This document shows positions 35,792 to 44,911 of a stretch of DNA of 64,000 nucleotides, in pieces. The stretch spans positions 1 to 64,000 of the forward strand of contig JAIRJW010000049.1 of NCBI GenBank assembly GCA_031260455.1. Direction: 5' to 3'. Each line of letters opens with the position of its first letter. The stretch's first letter is position 1. The notes below the pieces were generated by a model. It was not told the DNA's origin. It did no database searches and saw nothing but the letters and a program-made list of their open reading frames with translations. Source of the DNA: Fluviicola sp. (GTDB taxonomy: Bacteria; Bacteroidota; Bacteroidia; Flavobacteriales_D; Crocinitomicaceae). A program made the translations under genes and the position numbers.

Positions 35792-36898
35792 ATGAAACAG
35801 TTTATTCTAGGTATAACGCTTTTATCTGGCATGGCATTCGGCCAAAATCCCATCCAAGTGGAAGTAAGCGGAAATATTTTCAACACAAACGGAGACAGCG
35901 TGAAAATTTCCCAGTATTACGGTTCACATTATGTTGACTTCATTAAGGGAAAACTGGATAAAAAAGGAAATTATACCCTGAAAGGGCAAATTCCGGTTGC
36001 GGATTACTACGTTTTACGCATCGGCAACCAGCATCTGAACCTGATTTTGAAAGACAAATCTGCGATTCGCGTCAATGCGGACGGAAACAACATTAATGCT
36101 TTTCACACCATCACCGGTTCTGATGAAAGTACCGCCCTGAATGAGTTTGTTATGCAAATGCAGTATTTCAATCAAAAAAAGGATTCTGCTATCACAGCGA
36201 TGAAAAACACTCCGGAAAATCAGAATGCGATCAATCAGTATTATCAGAACGAATATTTCAAGTTTTCTTCATACCGTCAGAAATACATTGCCGAAAACAA
36301 CAATTCTCCGGCACTTTTGCCCGTATTGAGCACCCTGGACACCGATAAGGAACTGAGTATTTATGAAGCAGTTGTAAATCAGCTACTGAGCTGCTTTCCG
36401 TCATCTCCAAGTGTTCAGAATGCAAAAACAAACTACGATCAGTTAAAAGTTCAGAAAGACAAACAAAATTTCCTGGCTTCCGGAAAACCGGCACCCAATT
36501 TCACTCAGAATGATGTGAACGGGAAACCGATTTCACTATCCGACCTGAAAGGAAAAGTGGTTCTGATTGACTTTTGGGCTTCCTGGTGCGGACCTTGCCG
36601 CAAAGAAAATCCGAATGTCGTTGCTTTATACAACAAATACAAAGATGCCGGGTTCACGGTCATGAGTGTGTCGCTGGACAAAGAGAAAACATCATGGCTT
36701 GCAGCCATCGAAAAGGACAAGCTAATCTGGCCGAATCACGTGTCAGATCTGAAGTACTGGTCAAACGAAGTAGCAAAATTGTACCAGGTTTCCTCCATTC
36801 CTTTTACAGTTCTAGTGGACAAAAACGGGAACATCATCGATACGAAACTGCGCGGAGCTGAGCTGGAACAAGCACTTAAAACCATTTTCGGCTTCTAA
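35792..36898 (+). CDS. TlpA-like thiol:disulfide oxidoreductase with DUF4369-like domain (paralog 2)
   Basis: 368 residues from MKQFILGITLLSGMAFGQ at 35792: a cleavable signal peptide, no lipobox cysteine, so it is periplasmic and not anchored like paralog 1. DUF4369-like domain about 20-110; thioredoxin domain from about 235 with CGPC in WASWCGPCRKENPN. SLKGKVVLIDFWASW and DLKGKVVLIDFWASW in the two proteins are nearly identical, while the DUF4369-like halves have diverged. The pair is a tandem duplication whose copies probably differ in location or partner. Confidence 0.92.
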   Translation: MKQFILGITLLSGMAFGQNPIQVEVSGNIFNTNGDSVKISQYYGSHYVDFIKGKLDKKGNYTLKGQIPVADYYVLRIGNQHLNLILKDKSAIRVNADGNNINAFHTITGSDESTALNEFVMQMQYFNQKKDSAITAMKNTPENQNAINQYYQNEYFKFSSYRQKYIAENNNSPALLPVLSTLDTDKELSIYEAVVNQLLSCFPSSPSVQNAKTNYDQLKVQKDKQNFLASGKPAPNFTQNDVNGKPISLSDLKGKVVLIDFWASWCGPCRKENPNVVALYNKYKDAGFTVMSVSLDKEKTSWLAAIEKDKLIWPNHVSDLKYWSNEVAKLYQVSSIPFTVLVDKNGNIIDTKLRGAELEQALKTIFGF

Positions 36899-36899
36899 C

Positions 36900-37655
36900 A
36901 TGGAAATTCCAACAGGCAAAAAGATCTACTTTGCTTCTGATTTCCATTTAGGTGTTCCTTCTGCAGAAGAAAGCCTGAAGCGTGAAAAACGAATTATCAG
37001 CTGGTTGGATCATATCCAGGATGATGCCTGTGAAATTTACCTTGCCGGAGATATTTTTGACTTCTGGTTTGAATACAAACACGCCATTCCGAAAGGATTT
37101 GTGCGCCTCCAGGGAAAAATTGCAGAACTGACCGACAAAGGCATTCCGGTTTATTTCTTTACGGGAAATCACGATATGTGGATGTTTGATTACTTTGAAA
37201 AAGAACTGGGTGTAAAAATCTACCGCGAACCTGTTTTTAAGGTCTTCAATAAAAAAAAATTCCTCATCGGGCACGGGGATGGCTTAGGTCCGGGCGACCG
37301 TGGTTATAAATTTATCAAGAAAGTGTTTGCAGCAAAATGGTCTCAATGGCTGTTTGCACGTTTACACCCCAATTTTGGGATTGGGCTGGCGAATTATTTT
37401 TCCCGTAAAAGCCGGATTGCAACAGGAGATGCTGACAGTCAGTTTTTAGGTGAAGACAAAGAATGGCTGGTACAATACTGCAGGGAACAGGAACAAACCA
37501 ATTCTCAGGATTATTACATTTTCGGACACCGTCACCTGCCAATGACTATTCAGATCAGCGACCGTGCAACGTATATCAATCTGGGTGAATGGATCCATTA
37601 CAATACATACGCAGTATTTGACGGATCAGAAACATCACTCCTGAAGTGGAAATAA
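36900..37655 (+). CDS. lpxH: UDP-2,3-diacylglucosamine diphosphatase LpxH
   Basis: A 251-residue metallophosphoesterase. The metal-binding motifs are ASDFHLG (DxH), LAGDIFDFWFEYK (GDxxD), FTGNHDMW (GNHD), LIGHGDGLG (GHGD) and YIFGHRHLP (GHxH). The FDFWFE box and 240-250 aa length fit LpxH, which removes UMP to give lipid X. It supports the LpxK call upstream as part of the same lipid A route, although the genes are not adjacent. The start is 1 nt past the TlpA paralog's stop. Confidence 0.92.
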   Translation: MEIPTGKKIYFASDFHLGVPSAEESLKREKRIISWLDHIQDDACEIYLAGDIFDFWFEYKHAIPKGFVRLQGKIAELTDKGIPVYFFTGNHDMWMFDYFEKELGVKIYREPVFKVFNKKKFLIGHGDGLGPGDRGYKFIKKVFAAKWSQWLFARLHPNFGIGLANYFSRKSRIATGDADSQFLGEDKEWLVQYCREQEQTNSQDYYIFGHRHLPMTIQISDRATYINLGEWIHYNTYAVFDGSETSLLKWK

Positions 37656-37666
37656 CAAATAAACTC

Positions 37667-37684
37667 CTGATCTTTAGAGATCAG
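37667..37684. terminator. Hairpin between convergent lpxH and the T9SS operon
   Basis: CTGATCT, loop TTAG, AGATCAG: a perfect 7-bp stem in the 50-nt gap between convergent genes. There is no U-run, so termination is only a possibility. Confidence 0.35.
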
Positions 37685-37705
37685 CTACGACAGCAGCAAA
37701 AAAGA

Positions 37706-38557
37706 CTATAAGCCGGATTTAATAAATTTGAATTGATTGAGCCCATTTGAAATAAAATAGATCCCTGCATCTAAATCAGTAGTATTGATATAATTAATCC
37801 CTTCACTTAATTCAAACAGATTCAGAACATTACCATTCATATCAAACAGCGTGATTTTTTGGCTTGGAACAGAACTCATTAATTTCAATTCGTTAGAAAC
37901 AACATTGGAACCGGTTATTTCAAATAGGATTATGTTTTCTGCTTCCTGTAATCCCAAAGAAAAACCTGCCAGATCCTTAAACCACAAATAAGCAACAATA
38001 ATTGTGTCAGTACCATCTTGATAGGTATGACCAGCGGCAGCACCCCCAACCCAATTATAATACAAAGGATGGTTGATGACTAAACTATCTGCAGAGGGGT
38101 CCGACATAAAAAAATCAATCGGAGATCCAGGTTCGGTATCGATTGCTGTATATAGGAACGTAGATATTATACTCGCCTCTCTGCATTCCTCATCATAATC
38201 AGCCGGGGTCCATTTAAGGGAAACCGGATAATGTGCCGCATGAAAAACAATATGAATCTCATTATCATACTGATAATTCAAAGGACATGTAATTGGAATT
38301 ATTTGCTTTTTAGTTTGCATAAATGGTTGCTGGTATGACGCAAGAAGACGGATATCTAATGTATCCCATGGAGTACCAGAAATATCAAACTCACCAAAAG
38401 CGGCATCAATGCCATATGTTGCCGCATCGTCATATCCGATCCTAACCGAGTCCGTATTTCCTATGGCATCTTTTATCCTCAATATGGTAGAAAAATATTC
38501 CTGCCCGAATGCCATAGTGCATCCAAACATCAAAAATGACAGTACGGTTGTTTTCAT
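37706..38557 (-). CDS. T9SS-sorted exported protein, unknown domain
   Basis: 283 residues. An N-terminal signal peptide (MKTTVLSFLMFGCTMAFGQ) is followed by a beta-rich domain (EYFSTILRIKDAIGNTDSVRIGYDDAATYGID...) of a kind seen in flavobacterial exported proteins but not named. The last about 65 residues (LKLMSSVPSQKITLFDMNGNVL ... GIYFISNGLNQFKFIKSGL) look like a T9SS type A sorting domain. Third gene of the T9SS operon; its start overlaps the previous stop by 4 nt. Confidence 0.8.
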   Translation of the reverse strand: MKTTVLSFLMFGCTMAFGQEYFSTILRIKDAIGNTDSVRIGYDDAATYGIDAAFGEFDISGTPWDTLDIRLLASYQQPFMQTKKQIIPITCPLNYQYDNEIHIVFHAAHYPVSLKWTPADYDEECREASIISTFLYTAIDTEPGSPIDFFMSDPSADSLVINHPLYYNWVGGAAAGHTYQDGTDTIIVAYLWFKDLAGFSLGLQEAENIILFEITGSNVVSNELKLMSSVPSQKITLFDMNGNVLNLFELSEGINYINTTDLDAGIYFISNGLNQFKFIKSGL

Positions 38558-40062
38558 AGTTTAATGAATTTTGAAGTTTGCTGGTTTATTTTAATAAAAT
38601 AGGAACCAGTTGAAAAATTCTGAAGATCAATACCAAAGGACTGCTCCCCTTCGTCTATCACGGATTGAACGAGAACCTTACCGGCAAGATCATAAATGAC
38701 ATATTCCGCACGAGGAGAGTATCCGTTTAAATGAATTGTTAACAGGTCATTTACAGGATTGGGAGCAATGCTAAAGCCTGTAAAGTCGGAAATTGGCTGT
38801 GGATCCTGCTCCTGATTCTGAATTTTAAACCGGATAAGAGGACCCGTTTGCACATTGCCGAACCCAGTGAAATTTCCCACAGCATAAATATAATCTCCCA
38901 TTTTTTTAATGTCATAAACACGGAGCGCTAACTCCCAACCTGGTTTATCCAATATCAAGTTATCTTTAAAATAATCCTCTTTGATCACCCCATGATTATC
39001 CGTTAAAAATAAACCTAGGAAATACTGCTCATTAGCCGTTATTCTCCCTCCTCCCCCCATTAAATAATTATCTCCTATTTTTAATGCACTCGATATAAAA
39101 TTCTCACATGTATAAATGGTATCATTACAGTAGCGGGGATATAGATCAAACCTGAAGGTAGTGTCAAGTGAAAAATCGCTGTTTAAACGAACCAATGCAA
39201 ATACATTATCGGGGAAATCCTCCAAGATGATATACCCAGACAAAAGTATCTTTCCATCTTCATCAATATACAGAATATCGGGTGATTGCAGTGCACTTTG
39301 TTTAAACGCCTTGCAGGAATCCAATAAATTTCCGTCAGAATCAATTCTTACCAGGTTGGATGTTTCGAACTGGTCGTAGTGTTGGAATGAACCCGAAATA
39401 AGATAGGTGCTATCCTTTTCTTTCATTATTCTGGAAATATGACGATCCACATCATGATGAAACGTGTGGTCGTAGCTTCCGTCAGAATTGATTCGAAACA
39501 ACTGAAATCCACCCGGTGTAATCGAATCGGATCCCTGGACAATGAAATCCTGCATACCTACAAGCCCTCCTAACCATTTTTGATTTTCATCAATAAAACA
39601 AAAACGAGATGCCCCCCCAAAAGCAGACAGTAAAGGTCCATAAACGACTTGAAGGTTGTAATCAAAATCAAACCCGACATTTACGCTCAGTTTGTAGGGA
39701 TAGTGCCCAATTGCATAAATGCTGTCATTGCTTACCACAACCGGACCATCTACAGGCATTTGTGTATATGCCCCCATATTAAATGGTTTATTCAGCAGTG
39801 AGTCAAAAGGTTGGCGATAGTGGTAATCCCGCTTATCGAAAAAAACCAAACGACTTGGTAACTCAGGAAACAAAACATCATTCATATTCCCGAAAGCGAT
39901 AAACGTTGAATCATTCAGTTCGGTTATGCCAGTTATATCCGTGAGCATAACGTAAGGATAGTTAGGTGAAATAAACGTGCTGTCAAAAACAAACTCCTGA
40001 GCCTTAGCACCTCCAAGACTCAGAATCATGCAAATCATCGGGCTGAAAAACAATCTAGTCAT
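38554..40062 (-). CDS. T9SS-sorted protein with delta-60/beta-propeller-like repeats
   Basis: 502 residues. After a signal peptide (MTRLFFSPMICMILSLGGAKAQ) come repeated blades around HISRIMKEKDSTYLISGSF, LLDSCKAFKQSALQSPDILYIDEDGKILLSGY and DNVFALVRLNSDFSLDTTFRFD, the delta-60 pattern seen in Bacteroidota propeller-like surface proteins. The C-terminal IAPNPVNDLLTIHL ... STGSYFIKINQQTSKFIKL is a T9SS type A sorting domain. Probably secreted and surface-attached; partner or substrate unknown. It overlaps the C-terminal half of the broken metalloprotease by 8 nt. Confidence 0.85.
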   Translation of the reverse strand: MTRLFFSPMICMILSLGGAKAQEFVFDSTFISPNYPYVMLTDITGITELNDSTFIAFGNMNDVLFPELPSRLVFFDKRDYHYRQPFDSLLNKPFNMGAYTQMPVDGPVVVSNDSIYAIGHYPYKLSVNVGFDFDYNLQVVYGPLLSAFGGASRFCFIDENQKWLGGLVGMQDFIVQGSDSITPGGFQLFRINSDGSYDHTFHHDVDRHISRIMKEKDSTYLISGSFQHYDQFETSNLVRIDSDGNLLDSCKAFKQSALQSPDILYIDEDGKILLSGYIILEDFPDNVFALVRLNSDFSLDTTFRFDLYPRYCNDTIYTCENFISSALKIGDNYLMGGGGRITANEQYFLGLFLTDNHGVIKEDYFKDNLILDKPGWELALRVYDIKKMGDYIYAVGNFTGFGNVQTGPLIRFKIQNQEQDPQPISDFTGFSIAPNPVNDLLTIHLNGYSPRAEYVIYDLAGKVLVQSVIDEGEQSFGIDLQNFSTGSYFIKINQQTSKFIKL

Positions 40063-42106
40063 GTGATACGATAAATTTATCTGAAACTTTAGCTTCTCCG
40101 GAATTCACAATTGTGAAATAATAAAGGCCATTTTTTAATTTCCTGGTGTCGATTAATTTTTCTCCTTCGTTTTCAGAAATATACAAGGTTTCAATCAGTT
40201 TTCCCTCACTGCTATAAACTTTTATTTCCGGATCAACCAATTGCTCAAAAATGGAATATTTAACAGAAGTATAATTATTTGCCGGATTAGGAAAAACTGA
40301 AACAGCATAATAGATCTGATTCAATGCCTCTTTAGAGGAACCTTGAACTGCCATCATGGTTTTTGTCATATTTTCTATAATAGCCTCGTTTTCAACACAC
40401 CTATTATAAAAGAAGCACAATACGTTACGTGCAATTTCAGCTACTTTACCAGGTCCGGAAGAAAGCAATACCAACTGTGAAATTTCAGTTGAATCAAGCT
40501 GGCTGATTTTTCTCCCGGATGCTCTAACATCCGAAATCAAATCAATATAATACACTAAATTTTCAAATAAAGCCACGTCTTCACGTGATCCATACGAAAT
40601 CGTATTTAATACATTCATTGCAGATATAAAATCTTCAATTTCAACATATTTCATAATTTTATCAAAAACAGAATACGAATCCTGTAATTTATCCAGTTCA
40701 GTTACTATTTCCTGATCAGTAACTTCTTCACTGTTTAAAAGACTTGTTAATAACAGATTTCGCCTTGTTTGAACTTCGTAACCTACGTGAGCAATTGCTT
40801 TTTCTAAAACAGACCTGGAAGATTCTTCATACCAGTTTGCCCGTATATTTTCATAGATGTATTCAGGAATTGAATTATTCGAAACATCCCTCAGTTTCTC
40901 AATAAAATCTTCACCTTTAATGGATTCGGGGTTGGCAAGGCAAATTTCCAGAATCATGGCATGAGGCAAAATGTGCTTCCCAATAGCCGCAATTATTCCA
41001 TCTCTGCTTACATTGGGTGATCTGGAAATTAATTGATCTCTTAACTCCCAGGCATCATTTGACCAGTTCTCTCCAATATCTCTTATTAAATTTTGTGTAT
41101 TCCCATCATCTAACATAGATGAAAGGGTATACTTCAAGTTTAATAATTCCGGCTCCATTGTTGTCAAATCATTAGTAAACTGAGTTAACTGAGAAGGGGA
41201 AAGTTGTAAGCCTCCTGACATTACAAAACCACCTGAAACGAAATTAGAAGGACATTGATTTTGATTAGCAACGTTTATTTGCGTAACAGCACCCGATACA
41301 GTAGGATTAGAGTTTGCACCATTATAAAAATAGAGCAATGGGACTGAATTTGTGTTAGATAAACCTATAGATTCTGAAACTAAATTTACAAAGATGTTAC
41401 CGGTTGCCACACTGGAAACGGGATCTCCCTGATAATAGCGGATCCCCTCGGAACTATTCGTTCCATAAACTTTTATACCGCCATCAATAAAATGATCGAA
41501 TTTATTACATAATGACTGGTAACCCTCTGTGTTGTCAGATGAGTTTTTATTAACACCATGGTTATAATTACCTGTATACATGTCAGTAAATTCATTTTTA
41601 TAGATCCTGTTGTTTGATGGTCCTGACTGATTGTTATAAATACCATACAAACCAACTGTCGTATTCAGAGTCCGGTTAAACTTATTCTCTTCAATAGTGT
41701 ACCCGGATGCGTGATCTAACTGAACTCCATGATGAGCTACTCCTGGTGTCAGCGATATAGCACTAAACCCACCAAATGTAAACTCATTACGGGTAACAGC
41801 TGCATTGTTAACCGAATGAATGATTACTCCAGATAAATTGTCTGTGAACATGCTCTGATCGACTGTTATCGTATTTGTTGTAACATTATCTAATGCTTCA
41901 ATTCCTGCCCTGAAGCCGGTAAAAGATGATTTCAACACGTTTTGTGACGGGCATGGGCTCGCAGAAGATGAACAACCTGCATTTACAGCGTAACCCGCAT
42001 CGATTGAATAAATTCCTCCATTTCCCCCGTCTGAGTTATATCCTTTTGCCGCAGACAGGTTATTAAACGTACAATTAGTATAGACGATACCCGTAACCTC
42101 CCACAT
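40055..42106 (-). CDS. C-terminal part of a frameshifted T9SS-sorted M43-like metalloprotease
   Basis: 683 residues from the first ATG at 42106, but the frame is open back to 42169 with protein-like sequence (TFTVDDNLIGGNAKFNYH) that continues the upstream fragment, so it is most likely not an independent gene. It contains parallel-beta-helix-like repeats (VLKSSFTGFRAGIEALDNVTTNTI, YTIEENKFNRTL), a helical region about 310-560, and a T9SS type A sorting domain (SVFPNPANNYTSVKYSI ... ISEGEK region). On its own it would have no signal peptide and could not be exported by T9SS. Confidence 0.7.
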   Translation of the reverse strand: MWEVTGIVYTNCTFNNLSAAKGYNSDGGNGGIYSIDAGYAVNAGCSSSASPCPSQNVLKSSFTGFRAGIEALDNVTTNTITVDQSMFTDNLSGVIIHSVNNAAVTRNEFTFGGFSAISLTPGVAHHGVQLDHASGYTIEENKFNRTLNTTVGLYGIYNNQSGPSNNRIYKNEFTDMYTGNYNHGVNKNSSDNTEGYQSLCNKFDHFIDGGIKVYGTNSSEGIRYYQGDPVSSVATGNIFVNLVSESIGLSNTNSVPLLYFYNGANSNPTVSGAVTQINVANQNQCPSNFVSGGFVMSGGLQLSPSQLTQFTNDLTTMEPELLNLKYTLSSMLDDGNTQNLIRDIGENWSNDAWELRDQLISRSPNVSRDGIIAAIGKHILPHAMILEICLANPESIKGEDFIEKLRDVSNNSIPEYIYENIRANWYEESSRSVLEKAIAHVGYEVQTRRNLLLTSLLNSEEVTDQEIVTELDKLQDSYSVFDKIMKYVEIEDFISAMNVLNTISYGSREDVALFENLVYYIDLISDVRASGRKISQLDSTEISQLVLLSSGPGKVAEIARNVLCFFYNRCVENEAIIENMTKTMMAVQGSSKEALNQIYYAVSVFPNPANNYTSVKYSIFEQLVDPEIKVYSSEGKLIETLYISENEGEKLIDTRKLKNGLYYFTIVNSGEAKVSDKFIVSHD

Positions 42107-42153
42107 GGAAACATGGTAATTGAATTTTGCATTACCACCAATCAGGTTGTCAT

Positions 42154-43635
42154 CTACGGTGAACGTGTATTACTGAAATTAGATGAATTAGGTCTGGTAA
42201 TTAACGGATTAGAAATAGCAAAATTTCGATAGGTAACAAATTCAACAGCTCTTCTGTTGTTTTTAAATATACCTCCATTACTTACAATAACCCCTCCGAT
42301 TTTGTTATAATCATCCGGTTTCCAGTTTCTGGCACCATTTACTGCATTTTCGATCATTGCGCCATTTATCAGGTTTAAATATCCCTGGTAGGCAGGATAC
42401 TGGTATTGGTTGCTGGTTCCCCAAACCTGAACCCCCTGCCAGTATGTATGGTCATGCCATTCATTGGTTAATTTACCTCCGTCAATAATTACTCTGGCCC
42501 CCGGTTCAATAATCAGGGAGGCTTCTTTCACAAACTGGACTTCACATTTAATAGTCAGTGTAACGCCAGGTTTCACAACTAAATCCTGATACATTTTTAC
42601 CGGGAAATCCCATGTTTCAGAAGCAGGAATGTCCATCGGGACAGCAGAATATCCATTCGTGAAATCACGCATGGTTCTGGCAGATCCGGAAACCGGCCAT
42701 GCCATTAATCTCCGATGCATGATTCCGCATTGCAGGGCGGAAGTATATGTCCAGTTAGTTCCCCCTCCCATGCAATTATTATTTTCAGGAGCTGCTGGTA
42801 AAAGACAAACCGTGCAGTTAGCACTAGGACCAGAGCTAGAATCAGAGCAAGATATTGAATTATCAAACGCATCAGATAAAAAATCAACAGAGGAAGAATG
42901 GCATGTTTGACTGTTAGAATCATACGTATGTTGCAAACCCAGATTATGCCCTATTTCATGCGCAAAATGAAATGCATAGGACCAATCATAATCATTGGTA
43001 GCATTCATCTCCGGATTATGCCTGTAAAATGACTGGCACGAAATTCCACCTCCTGCCGGTGACATCCCCGCAGCTCCCGGGTAAACACCACCCGTCATAA
43101 AATAATTCATCGCGTACTGAGACGTTGGATAGTTGGTCTTCATGAAATTATCAAGTGCAGAAAAATTCGCATAATGGTAGCTAGAGTTTCCCGTGCCATA
43201 ATAATAAACAGAATCAGGCGTTGGGTCTGGAACAAAATAAATTGAATCCAGAATGATCCTTATCCTAGTATCCGGCAAAACATTCGGGTTGCTACAGGAA
43301 TAGGTAGGTACATGGTTACTTTGATAAATTTGATTAACTGTATTGAACATATCCTCAATACGCTGTATGTTGTTCAAACTATTCATGAAATTTCCGCTTC
43401 CATTTGCTCTTTGGATAACAACAAAGTTAATATGTATATTTTTAACTACACTATTCGACTGATTTGGAACGAATGTTTCTTTTTTCTTGTATTTGTTCAA
43501 ATAATCAGATGAAGCAACGAAACAACTACCAGATTTTTCTATGTTCTGAACCGGCTCAATTTCAACGCACCCAAATTGCGCATAGGTTAATAATCCAAAT
43601 GTAGTGGATATCAAGGTTAAAAATATTTTTTCCAT
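42154..43635 (-). CDS. N-terminal part of a frameshifted M43-like zinc metalloprotease
   Basis: 493 residues from MEKIFLTLISTTFGLLTYAQ, the ATG at 43635; the promoter at 43662-43693 lies inside the longer open frame, ruling out the start at 43692. A signal peptide ends near residue 20. The metzincin motif HEIGHNLGLQH (HExxHxxGxxH, about residues 222-232) is complete, with a nearby Met-turn candidate and M43/pappalysin-like context (CHSSSVDFLSDAFDNS). After about residue 340 a beta-helix begins (LVVKPGVTLTIKCEVQF). The frame stops at 42154 without a T9SS sorting domain; that domain lies in the other frame downstream. Confidence 0.75.
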   Translation of the reverse strand: MEKIFLTLISTTFGLLTYAQFGCVEIEPVQNIEKSGSCFVASSDYLNKYKKKETFVPNQSNSVVKNIHINFVVIQRANGSGNFMNSLNNIQRIEDMFNTVNQIYQSNHVPTYSCSNPNVLPDTRIRIILDSIYFVPDPTPDSVYYYGTGNSSYHYANFSALDNFMKTNYPTSQYAMNYFMTGGVYPGAAGMSPAGGGISCQSFYRHNPEMNATNDYDWSYAFHFAHEIGHNLGLQHTYDSNSQTCHSSSVDFLSDAFDNSISCSDSSSGPSANCTVCLLPAAPENNNCMGGGTNWTYTSALQCGIMHRRLMAWPVSGSARTMRDFTNGYSAVPMDIPASETWDFPVKMYQDLVVKPGVTLTIKCEVQFVKEASLIIEPGARVIIDGGKLTNEWHDHTYWQGVQVWGTSNQYQYPAYQGYLNLINGAMIENAVNGARNWKPDDYNKIGGVIVSNGGIFKNNRRAVEFVTYRNFAISNPLITRPNSSNFSNTRSP

Positions 43636-43661
43636 AGTACTAATAAGCAGGGTTGTCTGAC

Positions 43662-43693
43662 CAAATATAGAAAAAAAACTTAACCCGTCCAAA
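43662..43693 (-). promoter_or_regulatory. Promoter of the T9SS cargo operon
   Basis: Reverse strand TTTG (43690-43693), 20-nt spacer, TATATTTG (43662-43669): both boxes are perfect. It places the metalloprotease start at 43635. Confidence 0.7.
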
Positions 43694-43784
43694 AACTACA
43701 CCCCCTGTCAAATTTAGCTGACAACTAGACTTACGAATTCCTAATAATTGTTTTTTTCATTCAAAATCAGAACATTCGCAATTA

Positions 43785-44831
43785 TCACTCTCCTTCTTTC
43801 GGTTTCGGTTCTTCTTTCGTTTTCTTCTTCTTCTCTTTTTTCCCTTTTGCCGTCGGCATTGCGTCGTCTTCTTTCCCAGAACTTGCCGTTCCTCCAAACG
43901 TGCGGATTTCTCTCCCCTGTTCGTCAAAAACGTGTTCTTCTACGAGTATATCTTTTTTGTACAGTGCACGACTCTTGATTTTTTCATCGGGGAAACGTTC
44001 TTCAAACCACCCCTCTTTCAGACCCTTTTTGTATACTTCCAGGGTTTGCAGTTTCTGATTGTAATACAACGTCTTGAATTCGCCATTGCGCACATCCATA
44101 TCCCAGTTTTCCGTTCTCAATAGCACACCATCGTCGTAATAATAGCGGAAAACACCATTTTTCTTTCCCTGCTTAAAATTCAATTCTTCGATAATCTTTC
44201 CATCACGGTTATAAACCAGAAAAGGCCCTTCGAGCAGCCCTTTGACATAATTCACTACTTTCATGCGTTTTCCTTTCGAATCGTAAGTGATTTTCGGCCC
44301 GTTCAACACTCCCCGAACATAATTCTCGAGCTTCGTCGTATCTCCTTTTGCGTTATAATTCACCTGAGTACCTTCCAATTGCCCCAGCACGTAATTCTTT
44401 TCCCAGGCGGGAATTTGCGTGGAATCGTTGAAATAGGTCCAACGACCTGATTCCACTCCCTGGATATGTGAACGGATTACCATAATGCATCCCGATTTAT
44501 AGTATGTTGTATCAATTCCATTCGCAAATCCGTCAACGAAAGTAACACGGCGTTCCAGGATTCCATTCATGTGACAGGTTTCACACACGCCCGAAAAAGG
44601 CATTTTCTGGGAACTTGTAACTACTCTTTTTCCGTCTTGCGACATTTCGAGCTTTTCGTTACAATCCACCACTCCGGCAATCTTTCCACATTCCCATTCG
44701 GTATAGCGCTGTTTTGACCGATCTGCGGCTTTCTGGTAACAAGGCACAGAATCCCGTCTTACAACTCCAAATTTTGGCTGAGCATAAACTGCCACCGAAA
44801 ACAAACAAAAAACAACAACGAGGATTTTCAT
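43785..44831 (-). CDS. YwqK-like MORN-variant repeat protein
   Basis: 348 residues. After a signal peptide (MKILVVVFCLFSVAVYAQ) the chain carries about eight 22-24-residue MORN-variant repeats of the YwqK type (GFANGIDTTYYKSG, GQLEGTQVNYNAKG, GVLNGPKITYDSKG, GLLEGPFLVYNRDG, GKKNGVFRYYYDDG). A CETC pair precedes them. The tail is very Lys/Glu-rich (KGKKEKKKKTKEEPKPKEGE). In Bacteroidota such proteins are common; the 'antitoxin' label is historical and not evidence of a toxin system. Probably exported; role unknown. Confidence 0.88.
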   Translation of the reverse strand: MKILVVVFCLFSVAVYAQPKFGVVRRDSVPCYQKAADRSKQRYTEWECGKIAGVVDCNEKLEMSQDGKRVVTSSQKMPFSGVCETCHMNGILERRVTFVDGFANGIDTTYYKSGCIMVIRSHIQGVESGRWTYFNDSTQIPAWEKNYVLGQLEGTQVNYNAKGDTTKLENYVRGVLNGPKITYDSKGKRMKVVNYVKGLLEGPFLVYNRDGKIIEELNFKQGKKNGVFRYYYDDGVLLRTENWDMDVRNGEFKTLYYNQKLQTLEVYKKGLKEGWFEERFPDEKIKSRALYKKDILVEEHVFDEQGREIRTFGGTASSGKEDDAMPTAKGKKEKKKKTKEEPKPKEGE

Positions 44832-44845
44832 ATCTTATATACTTT

Positions 44846-44891
44846 CAGACTCAAGACAGAAGCAGAAGACTCGTCCTGAGTCTCTTGTCTG
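44846..44891. repeat. Intergenic hairpin with AAGAC-type arms
   Basis: Outer arms CAGAC-(TC)-AAGA and TCTTGTCTG, inner arms AGACTC (44867-44872) and GAGTCT (44878-44883). It resembles the arms at 32951-33040 and 53947-54013. It lies between the YwqK gene and the upstream thioesterase gene. Confidence 0.5.
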
Positions 44892-44911
44892 TATCTTATT
44901 TAATTAATCAA

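Noticed and set aside
37667..37684. Strong bidirectional terminator between lpxH and the T9SS operon
   Set aside because: The stem is perfect but only 7 bp and has no T-run on either strand; kept only as a weak hairpin.
39612..39618. G7 tract in the propeller-like T9SS gene as a phase-variation site
   Set aside because: Seven bases is short for slippage and the coded Gly-Gly fits the repeat context; weaker than the C8 tract at 59409.
42154..42169. Programmed -1 ribosomal frameshift
   Set aside because: No X-XXY-YYZ slippery sequence or downstream structure at the overlap; a mutation or sequencing error is more likely.
43785..44831. YwqK-repeat protein as an antitoxin of a toxin-antitoxin pair
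   Set aside because: The repeats are generic MORN variants, the protein is exported, and no toxin gene is adjacent.
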